From: Serinus canaria
Taxonomy: Eukaryota; Chordata; Aves; Passeriformes; Fringillidae
Assembly (NCBI RefSeq): GCF_022539315.1
Contig: NC_066327.1
Location: forward strand, 1,941,001-2,005,000
Direction: 5' to 3'
Length of the DNA: 64,000 bases
The position numbers and the translations under genes are program-made. The first letter of the stretch is position 1, and each line of letters opens with the position of its first letter. The notes below the pieces were generated by a model that did no database searches, had not been told where the DNA came from, and saw nothing but the letters and a program-made list of their open reading frames with translations. Below, one piece after another: positions 33,583-44,278 of this stretch.

Positions 33583-33778
33583 GGCTGGGTAGGGCTGGGC
33601 AGGGCTGGGCAGGGCTGAGCAGGGCTGGGCAGGGCTGGGCAGGGCTGAGCAGGGCTGGGCAGGGCTGAGCAGGGCTGGGCAGGGCTGGGCAGGGCTGAGC
33701 AGGGCTGGGCAGGGCTGGGCAGGGCTGAGCAGGGCTGGGCAGGGCTGAGCAGGGCTGAGCAGGGCTGGGCAGGGCTCT
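33583..33778. repeat. 10-bp array (cagggctggg), about 19 copies
   Basis: Unit cagggctggg with a recurring cagggctgag variant. Wherever two normal units are adjacent the plus strand offers four G-triplets with 2-base loops, a canonical G-quadruplex pattern. It starts 38 bp after the end of the preceding LTR. The minus strand reads as an open SPAQPC frame, an artefact. Confidence 0.95.
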
Positions 33779-34770
33779 CACTCAGCTGCTTTCCCTCCTC
33801 ACCATCCATCCCAGTTTCTAGAGGATGGAACCTGCTGAAACCCCTCTGCTGTTGGCAGAGCTTTGAGCCAGGCTGGCTCCCCACAAGCCCTGGGGATGCT
33901 GCCCTGGGAGGGTGGTGATGCCTGCAGGGAGATGAGCTTGATCAGTGCCTAACCAGAGGCTTTTTTAGGGTTGTACAGCCCAAAATGCAGCCTCTATCCC
34001 TGTTCCCTGGGGTTCCAGGAGCCCTGGGTGCATTCCAGCATTGCCCATCCTGGAGCAGCTTCACCCATCCTTGCTGGGACAGCTCCAGCCCCAAACCCTG
34101 CAGCCACAGCTGGACCATCCTGCTGCAGCTCCTGGGTTCCCTGGAGAGTCTCTGGGTGGTTTCTCTGGGATTCCCTGCAGGGAGGCACCCCAGGGGCAGA
34201 ATGGGGGCAGGAGCAGTGCTCAGGGAGCAGCTGGGCCGGGATCCGAGCGAGGGCTGTGGGCATATGGCAACCCATTCACTGCAGGAAAAATTAAATTACC
34301 CACGACTATAAAGCAGTCAATTCAGAGCCATATCCTGGCTGTAATCAGGCAATAGTGCTTCATTTACTGCCACTCCAGCAGGGCTGGGAAGGAGTGGAGC
34401 TCTGGGGGGTGCCTTTGGGGGGCACCCTGGATGCAGCCAGGTTGAGGAGAGGGGTGAGGTGCTGCAGCTGGGGGTGGCCCAGCAGCCCCACCCCGCTGTG
34501 GCAGCCCCTGCTCCTGTCCCAGGGCTCTCAGGATCACTGTGAGCCTGCAGGACGTGCAGTGTGAATGTCACATCAGCCTAATGGGCAGCTCCTCATTTCC
34601 AGGTTCCACAGCCTCATTTTCCAGGCACAGATGAGATGTTTGTGCCACGGCTGGTGCTGCCTGTCAGCGGGAAATGCTGCTGCTCTTCCCTCTCCCTGCT
34701 GCAAGGTGGAAAATGGAGCAATGCTTTGTAACCTGGTTATGTGCACCCTGAACATCTTTCACCTCCTGCC
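33779..34770. other. Unique sequence with an AT-rich island at 34255-34375, no gene
   Basis: Mostly GC-rich unique DNA. The island includes gcaggaaaaattaaattacc, actataaagcagtcaattca and gtaatcaggcaatagtgctt, with homeodomain-type cores. It may be a small conserved element (confidence about 0.33). Confidence 0.4.
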
Positions 34771-34930
34771 TTTTTTTTTTTTTTTTTCTATTTTCTGGTT
34801 GGTTATTTTTGGTTTTTTTATTTTGTTTTGTTTTGTTTTGGGAGGGGTTGGTTCGTTTTCTCTTCTTTTTTTTTTTTTTCGGTGGTTTTTGTTTGGTTTT
34901 GTTTTTGTTTTGTTTTGTTTTGTTTTTACT
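34771..34930. repeat. T-rich low-complexity tract
   Basis: Two long T runs (about 34771-34787 and 34867-34879) are linked by ttttgttttg pentamer repeats. It lies about 50 bp upstream of a CR1 fragment. CR1 does not use poly-A tails, so this is not explained as its tail. Confidence 0.9.
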
Positions 34931-34977
34931 CATGGAAATGGGATGAAGTCTGGCTTGGATGGGAGGGATGGGAGGTT

Positions 34978-35118
34978 TGCCCAGAGCAGCTGTGGCTGCC
35001 CCTGGACCCCTGGCAGTGTCCCAGGCCAGGCTGGACAGGGCTTGGAGCAGCCTGGGATGGTGGAAGGTGTCCCTGCCATGGCAGGGGCTGGAATGAGATG
35101 AGATTTAAGTTCCCTTCC
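34978..35118 (+). mobile_element. CR1: CR1 LINE, short 3' end fragment
   Basis: About 140 bp: tgcccagagcagctgtggct, cctggcagtgtcccaggcca, gtgtccctgccatggcaggg and ttaagttcccttccaaccca. It lacks the 5' part seen in the copies at 30820 and 45952. Confidence 0.9.
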
Positions 35119-36265
35119 AACCCAAGCCAGGCTGGCATTGTGTGAGGAGGATTCCTGTTTCTCCAGTGCTATCATTCCTCAGGGACCCCATCATCCCATC
35201 CCTGGGGGCTGCACCTTTCCAGCGCCACCGAGGCTGCAAACAGCAGGCAGCATTTCCCACAAACTCCCTGGAGTGAGGCACCAGAAGCTCTTTAAAAGGA
35301 GCTGTGGAGGAGGGGGCTGTGATCATCCCCGAGGCTCCACGAGGAGCTGGGCAGGATAGAGAGGGAGCAGAGAGGAGCTTAGGCCACCCTTTGATGCTGC
35401 AAAGCACTCGCCAGCCTTAGCTGGCTCTCTGCAGCCCTCCTCCCTTCAAAGCAGCCCCAGGCAGGGCTCAGCTCCATCCCCACGGACTGGGGCAGCGTGT
35501 ACAGTCCCAGGAGCTCTCTGGGGAAGCTGTGATAAGAGAGGCAGGGAGCAGCTGGCCTGGGGCACGGACCCGGAGCAGCCCCGCACTGGTTGGACCTGCT
35601 CTCCCTGCCCTTCCAGGCCTCCTGCCCCTCACCCAGCCCTTCCCCTGCTCTTTCCCTGCTGCCTGCCCCTGTGGACGTGAGCCTTTCTGGGTGCCATGGG
35701 TCCCTCCCAGCTGCTGGAATTGCAGAGTCAGGGGCAGGCAAGGGCAGCGGCTCCAGCAGCTCAGCTCATTTTCAGGTCAGAGCACAGACCCAGGTGTCCT
35801 GCAGCACAGGTGGAACCCAGGCTGGATGCAGGAAATCGTCCCCAGCCGTGGCCCTTGGTTCTGGGCAGACCCATGCTGGGGTTTGAGTGCTCTGTGCCCT
35901 GCAGGTGGCTCGGGGAGGGGACAGGAGGGACGTGCGGGCTCTGCAGTGCTCCTGGCAGTGAATCACCCCGGGGAAGTGCTTTGGAAACCAGCTGGCCTGG
36001 CCACGTGGAATTCCTCTGCAGGAAGGAGAATTTTAAACCACAACACCTGCAGATGCTGCTTGACACCCCATCCCCCCAGATGGTTTCCCAGAGGGATGGG
36101 ACAAAGCCAGGGAAAAGGTCACCTCTGACATTCTCCCTCTCTCTCTGCACAAAGCTGTTGGGTACAACCTGCAGGGCTCTCCAGGAACCCTGGGAGGGAT
36201 CCTCCTGCTGGCTGTGAGGGTTCTGTGTGACAGCCTCAAACACCACCATGTACAGGTCAGACACT
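35119..36265. other. GC-rich sequence, nothing recognised
   Basis: Unique sequence with overlapping open frames on both strands. No convincing exon, RNA gene or element. Confidence 0.5.
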
Positions 36266-36460
36266 CATGGAATCATGGAATGCTTTGGGTTAGAAGGACC
36301 TTAAAGCTCAGCTTGTTCCCCCCCTGCCATGGCAGGGACAGCTTCCACTGTCCCAGGCTGCTCCAACCCCATCCAACCTGGCCTGGGACACTTCCAGGGG
36401 TGGAGAAGCCACAGCTTTTCTTGACCAGGCCATCTCCAGGCTGATCCTCTTCCAACTCTA
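36266..36460 (-). mobile_element. CR1: CR1 LINE, 3' end fragment
   Basis: On the plus strand it begins actcatggaatcatggaatg, then gggttagaaggaccttaaag and cctgccatggcagggacagc. The 5'-truncated end lies near ctgatcctcttccaactc. About 195 bp. Confidence 0.9.
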
Positions 36461-37044
36461 ATGTCCCTTCACTGTGATTTTCACATATATTGAATTTTTC
36501 AGCTTTCTGACTTCCTTTTCCCACCCTGCTCCTCTCTCCACCCAAACACAGCCAGTGTTTCACTGCTGAGCAGGAGAGCTCTCTCTGACCCTTCCCAAGC
36601 TTGTGCTGGGCTCAGTCCTCATGGAAAACCTTCAGGAATTGCTGCCACCAGCCCTCCTTGGAACAGGGCATGGGCTGGACTCTCCACTCAAGGATTTTCT
36701 TGTTGACTGACAGCAAGAGCTGCTGAGACATCTCACACAGAAAAGGACTGGGCAATGTTCCCTCTGCTCCTCCCAGCCCCTGCCAGGGAGCCAGATCAGC
36801 TCCCCACACCTGTCCACAATTCCCTTTTATCCAAGCTGAGCTTCCATTAACCCCTGCACCTGGAAAGGAGCTGGTTGAGCTCCTCAGAACCAAGCTAGCC
36901 CTTGTTCCCACCTCGTCTGAGGAGCTGCTGCCCCGTGGGACCTCACTGGCACTGCCACGTGCTGGATGTCCTGGCAGACACTCTCCTCCCCAGACACCCC
37001 CAGAGTTCACCTGGGGCATTGCTGGGTGTGACAAGGACCAGGAG
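36461..37044. other. Unique sequence with a minor coding-like minus-strand frame
   Basis: No repeat recognised. On the minus strand an ATG at 36731 opens a 39-codon frame to a stop at 36612 (starting MSQQLLLSVNKKILEW). I do not recognise the peptide and see no supporting exon structure, so it is not called as a gene. Confidence 0.3.
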
Positions 37045-37493
37045 TGTTAAAAATGGCATCAAGCTCCCGGCACTAAAGTGATTTCAGCATTTATTCTAAT
37101 AAAAGAAAGCCCTAAAGCAGGGCCCAGGCCGGGCAGGAGCGTTCCCTCGAGGATGGAGCAGCGCCGGCGCTGGGGCTGCTCAGCAGCGATGGTCCCGATG
37201 GTCCAGAGGGAGCAGCACAGCTTCCCTGGGTCAGATGCCCCTTTTCATCCTGTTTTTTGTCCCTTTGGGGTGGTTTCTGTTGGGATCCTTCATGTGCATG
37301 CAGGTTTAAGGTCTGTGATTGGCCCATGACAGCTCTGTCCAGGCTGGCTCGTGGTGCACTTCACTGCGGTGTGCTGTGGTACCTTGAGTACCAGATTTCT
37401 TATAGCTGCCCTTTTCACCCCTTTTACAATATAATAACCAAACTAACAGTAATGCTTAACGATTTTACAACAGTTTCTAACCTATTTTTAACA
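37045..37493 (-). mobile_element. Solo LTR, 449 bp, with 10-bp inverted termini
   Basis: The ends are a perfect 10-bp inverted repeat: tgttaaaaat at 37045-37054 and atttttaaca at 37484-37493. Flanking ggag occurs on both sides (37041-37044 and 37494-37497), a 4-bp target duplication. Orientation is set by a minus-strand TATA box, tataaga (plus coordinates 37398-37404), and a minus-strand aataaa (37090-37095), about 310 bp apart in the expected order. A 4-bp duplication is usual for ERV1/gammaretrovirus-like elements. No internal region is present. Confidence 0.87.
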
Positions 37494-38029
37494 GGAGGGT
37501 CCTGCCTACCTTCACCCTGACTCTGAGGAAGGCATGAAGGGGGCTGGGGCTGTGTCCCACACAGAGCCCTGATCCTCCAGCTCTGCTCTGTGGGTCTGTG
37601 CTCCGGGGACCCTGAGTCCCTGGTGGGACACAGGGATGTGTCTGCTCTCAGGACTGCACCCAGACAGCCTCGTGTCTCTGCAGGTGTGGGTGTTCTCCCA
37701 GGAATGTCTGCTGCAGCGTCCCCTTTGCCAGCTCTCCCCATCTGGAGCTGCTCTGGGGCGGTCAAGCCCCAAGATGAAAGCCTTTGGATCCTGACTCATC
37801 TCAGCACTCGCTGTAAACTCTGGAATTAGAGTTTCCCATCCTCTGGAGGAAGCTTTGGGCCGACTTGGGAGGAACCCCAGGGTTTTGCATGTTCCTTTGC
37901 ATGGCAGATGAGTGGCTGGGGCTCCTGCAGGGCCAGGTGGATCCTTCTCCTCCTGGGGACACGGAGCCAGCCATGCTCCTGCAGCACTGGTGCCACCTGC
38001 GGCCGTTTCACCCGCCAAAAATCCCCTGG
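37494..38029. other. GC-rich sequence, nothing recognised
   Basis: Unique DNA following the minus-strand LTR. No coding or RNA feature seen. Confidence 0.45.
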
Positions 38030-38420
38030 AAATTCAGGTTTAATCTGCTGTGAACTCCTCCAAATGATCTGTCCCTCCAAAATAATGCCATGTTTTGATG
38101 GGTTGGTGACAAGGACATTTAATCCTGCGAGTTGATCCTTCCATTCATTTGACTGGTGGCCCTTTCATGTCAAAACTCTTGGAGCCACTGAGTGAGAGCT
38201 CAAAGGCTGCTGGTGAATTGTCAGCCCGGCGCCCTCAGAACAGGTCCAACGTGTTGTGCTGCTGTTTTTTCCCCAGGGAATAATCACATCCCTTCTGCCT
38301 GCCCTGCGCATGCACGGCAGGTCAGGATTGTTATTGCTGATGAACTTCAAGGCGCCTCCCGCCGCAGAAATAACATTTCTGTGGGTTTATTTATTTATTG
38401 ATCTGCTCCCTTCCAAAGAG
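38030..38420. promoter_or_regulatory. AT-richer unique block; candidate conserved element(s)
   Basis: Includes ggtttaatctgctgtgaact, aaaataatgccatgttttga, gacatttaatcctgcgagtt (a TAATCC core), gattgttattgctgatgaac and gaaataacatttctgtgggt followed by ttatttattgatctg. Probably two islands separated by a GC-richer centre at 38215-38245. Confidence 0.34.
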
Positions 38421-39176
38421 AAGGGAGAGAAAGAGGCAAGGCAAAAAGGCAGAAGAGAGGGAGATGAAGAACTGGGTGGGGGTGGGAGGCCAGGGAGATG
38501 AGCACCAGCTCAATCCCGGCTGCCACGGTTTAATCAAAGGTTTCTACAAAGGGAGACCAAATCTTTTCAAATTTTTCCTCAGCCCTTTGTTGTGAAGACA
38601 CAGCCCCCATGTGCCAGGCCCAGGGCTGGGAGCTGCTGTCCCCAGAGGCCACGGCTCCCTCTGTGAGGTGACAGAAGAGTTTTAGCCCTGAGCTGGGAGC
38701 AGGGACCGAGCTGGCAGCGGTGTCAGATCCCGGGCTGAGGGCTGGCTGCTGCTCCAGGTGAATCCACGGGGAACAGCAGCAACTGCTCCTGGATTTCTGC
38801 AGGCTGCTGACCCTGGGGAAGCACAGCAGCACTGCCAGGGCTTAATTGCAGATGGGTTTCAGCACACCCTCTGCAAAGGAGCTGACTTCTGCTCCCCTTT
38901 GGGAGGAGTCGTCTGCTGCTGTTCCAGTAATGCCTCGTGCTTCCCACAGCACAGGTCCCTCCGAGCTCCCAGGACCTGCAGGGGTGATTGGCTCCCTCCT
39001 CCAAGCTCCTGGATTTCCTCCAGCTCTTTCATTTCCTTCCAGAGGCCTTGATGGCAAACAGGGTCACCCTCACAATGTTCTGCCTGGCCCCTCTCACCCC
39101 CCTGCTGGTGCCACTGTTGATTCCAGAGTGCTGAAGCTCTGTTGTGTCTGTGCCAGGAGAAACTCCAACAGAACAG
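38421..39176. other. Unique sequence, no gene
   Basis: Purine-rich patch at 38417-38510 (gagaaagaggcaaggcaaaa) and a lower-GC patch at 38525-38600 (ggtttaatcaaaggtttcta). Otherwise GC-rich with no recognised feature. Confidence 0.45.
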
Positions 39177-39440
39177 AGAATCCTGGAGTCACCAAGGTTG
39201 GAAAAGGCCTCCAAGACCACCGACAAGCTGTCCTTCATCCCCACCTTGTCCCAAGCCCAGGGCACTCCGTGCCACCTCCAGCTCTTCCTGGGACACCTCC
39301 AGGGATGGGTACTCCAACTCCCCCTGGGCAGCCCCTCCCAATCCCTGAGCACCCTTTCCATGGGGAAATTCCTGCTGTGCCCACCCTGAGCCTGCCCTGG
39401 CCCAGCCTGAGGCCGTTCCCTCTTGTTCTGTCACAGGATC
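39177..39440 (-). mobile_element. CR1: CR1 LINE, 3' end fragment
   Basis: Plus-strand blocks gagtcaccaaggttggaaaa, ggcctccaagaccaccgaca, cctccagggatgggtactcc and cctgggcagcccctcccaat show a minus-oriented CR1 3' end of about 264 bp, ending near ccctcttgttctgtcac. Internally diverged relative to the copy at 9127. Confidence 0.9.
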
Positions 39441-39936
39441 CTGCCACTCTCATGGCCCTGGCACGTGAGGCACGGTGGCCACACAACTCTGCCACACAAG
39501 GGCTGGAGCAGTGTCCAAATCGTGTTCCCCCCTGGTTCCCCCAAGGCTTGGGACCTCCCCGTGGAGTGAGAAGGGCCACCAGCCCCCTCTGGGCACAGGA
39601 AGGCTGGCAGGGATCTCAGCCAGGCTGCTGCCCTGAATCTCCACCGAGCATCCACTGCTGCACTCCACAGCCTTTGAGAGGAAGAGCTGCGATGTTTATT
39701 CATCCAGGGCAGACCCCAGATAGGAAAAGGCTGATAAGAGCCACCACAAGGACTGATAAGAGGCACCACAAGGGCTGCTGGAAGCAGCAGATAAGATCTC
39801 AATTCTGCCATCATCCCTCTGTAATGCAGCGCCTTCATGAATATGCAGCTCCATTGTGCTGCCCGGGACAACAGCAGGGTTTGAGAGCTGAACTCAACCC
39901 TTGTCTGGGAAAAACCCAGCCTGGGGGAACCACTGC
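39441..39936. other. Unique sequence, nothing recognised
   Basis: GC-rich DNA with a short duplicated gataagagccaccacaagg / gataagaggcaccacaagg pair at 39733-39772 and an AT-richer end. No gene. Confidence 0.45.
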
Positions 39937-40290
39937 TCAGAGATCCACATCCAGCAGAGAGATCTACACCCGGGGCACAGGACTGACCCTGAGATCCACA
40001 TCCATGGCACAGAACTAAAACTAGCAGAGAGATCCACACCCAGGGCAGAGAACTAAAACTATCCCTGAGATCACACCCAGGGCACAGAACTGACCCTGAG
40101 ATCACACCCAGGGCACAGAACTGACCCTGAGATCACATCCAGGGCACAGAACTGACCCTGAGATCACTCCCAGGGCACAGAACTGACCCTGAGATCACAT
40201 CCAGGGCACAGAACTGACCCTGAGATCACATCCAGGGCACAGGACTGACCCTGAGATCACATCCAGGGCACAGGACTGACCCTGAGATCC
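39937..40290. repeat. 31-bp minisatellite, about 11 copies
   Basis: The unit runs ctgagatcacatccagggca then cagaactgacc (31 bp). The 5' copies are diverged (ctaaaactagcagagagatc) and the 3' copies nearly identical, a gradient suggesting recent expansion at the 3' side. Confidence 0.93.
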
Positions 40291-40481
40291 ATGTGCCCAT
40301 CACTGCAGAACATGAGACGCAGATCCAAGGGATGCTGGGGGTTCCTGGAGTGGCAGCTGGTGGTGACGTGGTGGTGACCACTGTGCCAGGATCCTGCAGG
40401 AAGAGGATGGGACAGGATGTTACCAAACCAGCCCTTTGCAGCAGGATTTCACCAGGCTTTAGTTTAGGAAGCAATCCCTTA

Positions 40482-40707
40482 CTGAGGAATGAATTCCTCC
40501 CTGTGAGGCTGGTGAGGAGAGGAGGATGCCCAGGAGGGTATCCTGGCACAGGATGCCCAGGGAGGCTGTGGATGCCCCATCCCTGGCCAGGCTGGACAAG
40601 ACCTTGAAGAACTTGCCCTAGTGGAAGATGTCCCTTCCCATTGCAGGGCTGAGGGTGGGGTGAGATGATCTTCAAGGTCCTGTCCAGCCCTTAACACTCT
40701 AAGATTC
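40482..40707 (+). mobile_element. CR1: CR1 LINE, 3' end fragment (diverged)
   Basis: Contains ggaatgaattcctccctgtg, ggatgcccagggaggctgtg, gccccatccctggccaggct and gagatgatcttcaaggtcct, ending at taagattcac. About 226 bp. Confidence 0.88.
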
Positions 40708-41074
40708 ACGGGCTGGTTTCTCCCAGCCTGGTTGTTGACTCAGGAGGCCCTTGCAGGGCAGGGGGAAGTACCCCGGGCAAAAATTAGGATCTGGCAGGAG
40801 CTGGAAGTGGAGAGGACCTGATTAAACAAGGATGGTCCATCCACTCCATCCACTCCTCCAACAAGCCACTTCCTGCCCCGCCACACCCCAGCAGCGGTGC
40901 CCAGGGGTCCCTGCAGCCCTGCAGGGGCTTGGTGGCACTGGGGACATGCCAGGGTGGCCCTGTGTGCCGTGGCACCCCGCTGGCAGCAGGGTCAGCCCTG
41001 CCCCAGGGGTGCCCGCGCGGCCCCGCTGCTGCTGCCGGTGCTCTGCACCACCGAGCCTGGGAGCTGGCTGGGAG
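40708..41074. other. GC-rich sequence, nothing recognised
   Basis: Unique sequence leading into a marked AT-rich island. No feature seen. Confidence 0.45.
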
Positions 41075-41380
41075 CTGGGAACGAAGCATTTGTGAAATTA
41101 ATTAAGACAACAGAGGCCCGAAGAAAGGGAAAGTTAATTAGTCACGGCAATCAGTTAGATTTGATCCAAAAGAACAAACAAAGAGTTAGAAGCGTGTCAC
41201 TGGCGGGCTGCTTCTCTGGAAAAGGGATTACGCGGAGATTTCCACCAAAGGGAATGGCTTTGTGCTGCTGCTCCTTATGTAATTGGGGATTTAGAAGTGG
41301 CACAAAGAGTCATTACCACAAAATTTCTTTGTCAGAGGAAAAAAGTTGACATTTATGAAGCACAGGAGGGAGCAGCAAAA
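41075..41380. promoter_or_regulatory. AT-rich island, about 300 bp; strong candidate conserved non-coding element
   Basis: Sharp compositional change from the flanks. Contains TTAATTAA (41098-41105), TTAATTA (41134-41140), gcaatcagttagatttgatc, ccttatgtaattggggattt and aaaaagttgacatttatgaa. The plus strand happens to be open through it to about 41349, but no splice-bounded exon or recognised protein is evident, so non-coding conservation is the likelier explanation. Among the best enhancer candidates in the window. Confidence 0.42.
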
Positions 41381-41440
41381 CAAGGCGGATCAATCGGCGC
41401 GGACGTGGGAAGGGGCTTCCCTGGGCCACGGGGCAGCCAG

Positions 41441-41490
41441 GAGGAGGAGGAGGAGGAGGAGGAGGAGGAGGAGGAGGAGGAGGAGGAGGG
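41441..41490. repeat. (GGA)n trinucleotide microsatellite, about 17 units
   Basis: Perfect gaggaggag run of 50 bp. Likely polymorphic in length. Confidence 0.97.
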
Positions 41491-43248
41491 CTGATGGTGC
41501 TGGCTGCCCTGGAAGGTCCCCAGGGGTTATGGATGGATGGGCCAAGAGGCAGCAGCACCAGCACCGTGTGAAAACCAGCGGCCAGGGCGTGAAAAGGGGC
41601 GGGAGATGGCAAATGCACGGCTGGGGAGGGGGGGACACTGGGGACAGGGCAGGGACAGCCCCCAGGACGGCCGTGCCGTGCCGTGCCGGGAGAGCTGACT
41701 GCAGCGAATCCCTGCTTTTCTGCTTGAGCTGACTCTGTTATCTCGGCTTTCTCCTCCGCAGTTCCAGCTTTAATTATTTACTCTGACTCCAGCAGCTCCA
41801 TTCCCCTCCGAATGGGCACCGAGTCACCTCCTTGTTGCTAAGGGCCTCCCCAGATCTGCCCTGGTGGCACTGGGAGGGTCCCCAGGGCTCCGAGCACTGC
41901 ACCCCACTGCTCTGCACCCCCAAAAAAGGGGCAGAAGAAGACTCCAGGCTCTCGGGGCTCTCAGGATGTCCCTCAGCTGCCGTGGGTGCCCACAGGGGTG
42001 TCCCCAGCTCGTGCAAGGCACAGTGAGGCACCCGTGACAATCCCTGCTCTGACTGCTGTCACCCATGGGACTCTCCCACAGCTTCTGCTCCCCAAAACCA
42101 GTCCAATCTCCCAGGAAAGTTCCCTGACAAGCTGTCAACATGAGGAACAAAGCGCTGCTGCACTGGGGACCGCCCGCTCAGGGGGATTGTCCCCTGGCGA
42201 GGAGGTGACAGCAGAGCAGCCCCAAATGGAGCCACATCACAGCCTTTTGGGGAGGGCTGGCTCATGTGGCACACACTTCCCACCCACCTGCACCTCAGTG
42301 CTGCCCCTGGGATGGAGGGAAGACACCCAAGGCTGGGACACCCACGGGGAATGTGCACCCTGGAGGTGCTGCCAGCTGGGAACACACCCAGGGCTGGGAA
42401 TGTGTCCCAGTGCCAGTCCCAGGGCTTGGGACATTCCCATTGCAGGCACAGAGCCATCCCCCAGCACTCAGCCTGGATTTTAGATCAGGGACCCCAAATC
42501 CCAGATCCTCCTGGTCTGGTGCCCCTGGGTCTGGCTGGGAGCAGATCCCTCGCCCTGGCTCCCAGGGATTCCTGCCTCCCTGGATTTATGGAGCAGGCTC
42601 TTCTCCTGGAATGGTGTTGGGCACACACCAGGAGAGGAGGGGTGGGCACCCATCAGTCCCTTCTGGCTCCTGGCTCTGGTTCTTGTTTATCATTAAAATA
42701 AGGATTCACTTTGGATAAAGGGGAGGAGTGAGGAGGGTGAAGTCACCCCCCAGCCTCCCATGTCCCCTCTGGACACGTGCCAGAGTCACAGCACAGCCAC
42801 ATCCCTACCAAACCCCACCAGCCCCACAGCACACCCCAGTCCCATCTGGAGAACATCTCCAGCACATCCATGGAGACCTAGGCCCAGATCTCCTTTTTCT
42901 GCAGGAAAAAACAACCTGCCAGGCCCTTCCCAGGCTGCCAGCCCTTCACCCGGGGCTGTGGCAGCAATTCCAGCAGCCCTCAGGGGAGCTGCTCCTCAGT
43001 CAGTGGGTCAGAGGCTCTGGGGGCAGCTCTGGGGAGCAGGGGCTGTGCTGAGCCTCCCCCCAGGGGCCTCTCAAGTGCTCTCCCTCAGCTCCTGGGTGTT
43101 GGTGGGGCTCCTGTCTAGATGGGTCCAAAATGAAAGGTTTGAGCTGGTGAGTGTGGTGGCTGCTCAGCCCCTGCTCTGGCCCTGCCTCAGCTGCCACCAC
43201 AGCCCAGAGGGACGGTCCTGACTGCTCAGCATGGCTGGCAAATCACAC
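41491..43248. other. GC-rich sequence, nothing recognised
   Basis: About 1.75 kb of unique DNA. A gtgccgtgccgtgccg triplet-like run lies at 41671-41688. No gene or element identified. Confidence 0.5.
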
Positions 43249-43458
43249 AGTTATGGAATCACAGAGCATCCTGAGCTGGAAGGGGCCCATGGAGATCATC
43301 AATCCCGATCCTGGCCCTGCACAGACACCCCAACAACCCCATCCTGTGCCTGAGAGCATTGTCCAGACACCCCTGGAGCTCTGAGGCTGTGGCCATTCCC
43401 TGTTCAGCACCCCACCACCCTCTGTGGGAAGAACCTTTTCCAAATATCCAGATTAAAT
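43249..43458 (-). mobile_element. CR1: CR1 LINE, 3' end fragment
   Basis: Plus strand shows ttatggaatcacagagcatc, ccatggagatcatcaatccc, cagacaccccaacaacccca and gaaccttttccaaatatcca. About 210 bp, minus orientation, same subfamily as 15113-15257. Confidence 0.88.
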
Positions 43459-44278
43459 CAGTTTCATGCCTGGAGACTTCAGCAAAGCTCTGCTGCTCTG
43501 CGGAGACCCTGGAAGCTCTGGGGCCTGGCTCCATCCTCCCCCAGGGCTGGGGGGACAGGGGCAGGGTCCCTGTGTGCCTTGGCTGGTGACACCAGCCCTG
43601 CAGCCCCTGTGCCGGTGTCCCCAGCGTGGTGGCACACAGAGGGGCATCCCTGGGCTGCCTGAACACCCGGCTGCTCCCGGCTTTCTGCCTTCCCACAACG
43701 CCCTTTGGGACACCATCGCTGGGTTTTAATTAATTGTTCTCCAAATCAGAAAAAAAGGAAAGGAAACAAACCAGCAACAAGTCCCGCAGCTCTTCCCCCG
43801 GGAGGAGCTGCCGGTGCCGGAGCTGCTGCGGGGGGAGCGAGGCGAGGGGAGCGGCAGAGCAGGGATGTGCCAGGATGTGTCAGGAGCACTTCTTGCCGGT
43901 GTCACTGTCCCCAGCCCTCTCCAGGGAGCCCTGCGTGGCCACCGCTGCCACTGCTGGTGTGAAAAGCTGGCTGGAGGCTGGGGAGCGAGGCCGGATCCGG
44001 CTCGGGGCTGCCGGCAACACGATGGGCTGTCAGAGCCGCTCCTGCCTCTTCTGCTTAGTGACCATGAGCGGCGGGGCCGGCTCTTCCCGCCTGGAAAAGC
44101 CTTGTTTTGTTTGCTCATCTGGCTCATGAAAAATGCAGCCGCCCCTCGCTGTGTACATGGAATTGGTTTTAGCTTGGAATTCTCAGCTTTGGTGCCAGGA
44201 GAAGGATGGATCCATCCTAAGGCAGCTCCTTGGGAAGGAGAGGGGGAGTTGGGTGCCCCCAGATGAGCGCCCTGTCCC
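43459..44278. other. Unique sequence with a CpG-rich segment at 43795-44080
   Basis: The CpG-rich part includes gctgcggggggagcgaggcg and gggagcgaggccggatccgg. It is followed by a lower-GC piece at 44095-44190 (ccttgttttgtttgctcatc). Possibly regulatory; no transcript evidence is visible. Confidence 0.38.

Noticed and set aside
34771..34930. T-rich tract read as the tail of the neighbouring CR1
   Set aside because: CR1 elements end in short octamer-type repeats rather than poly-A, and the tract lies on the 5' side of the plus-oriented fragment.
38846..40018. 390-codon plus-strand frame
   Set aside because: It runs through a minus-oriented CR1 fragment and into the 31-bp array; no recognisable protein.
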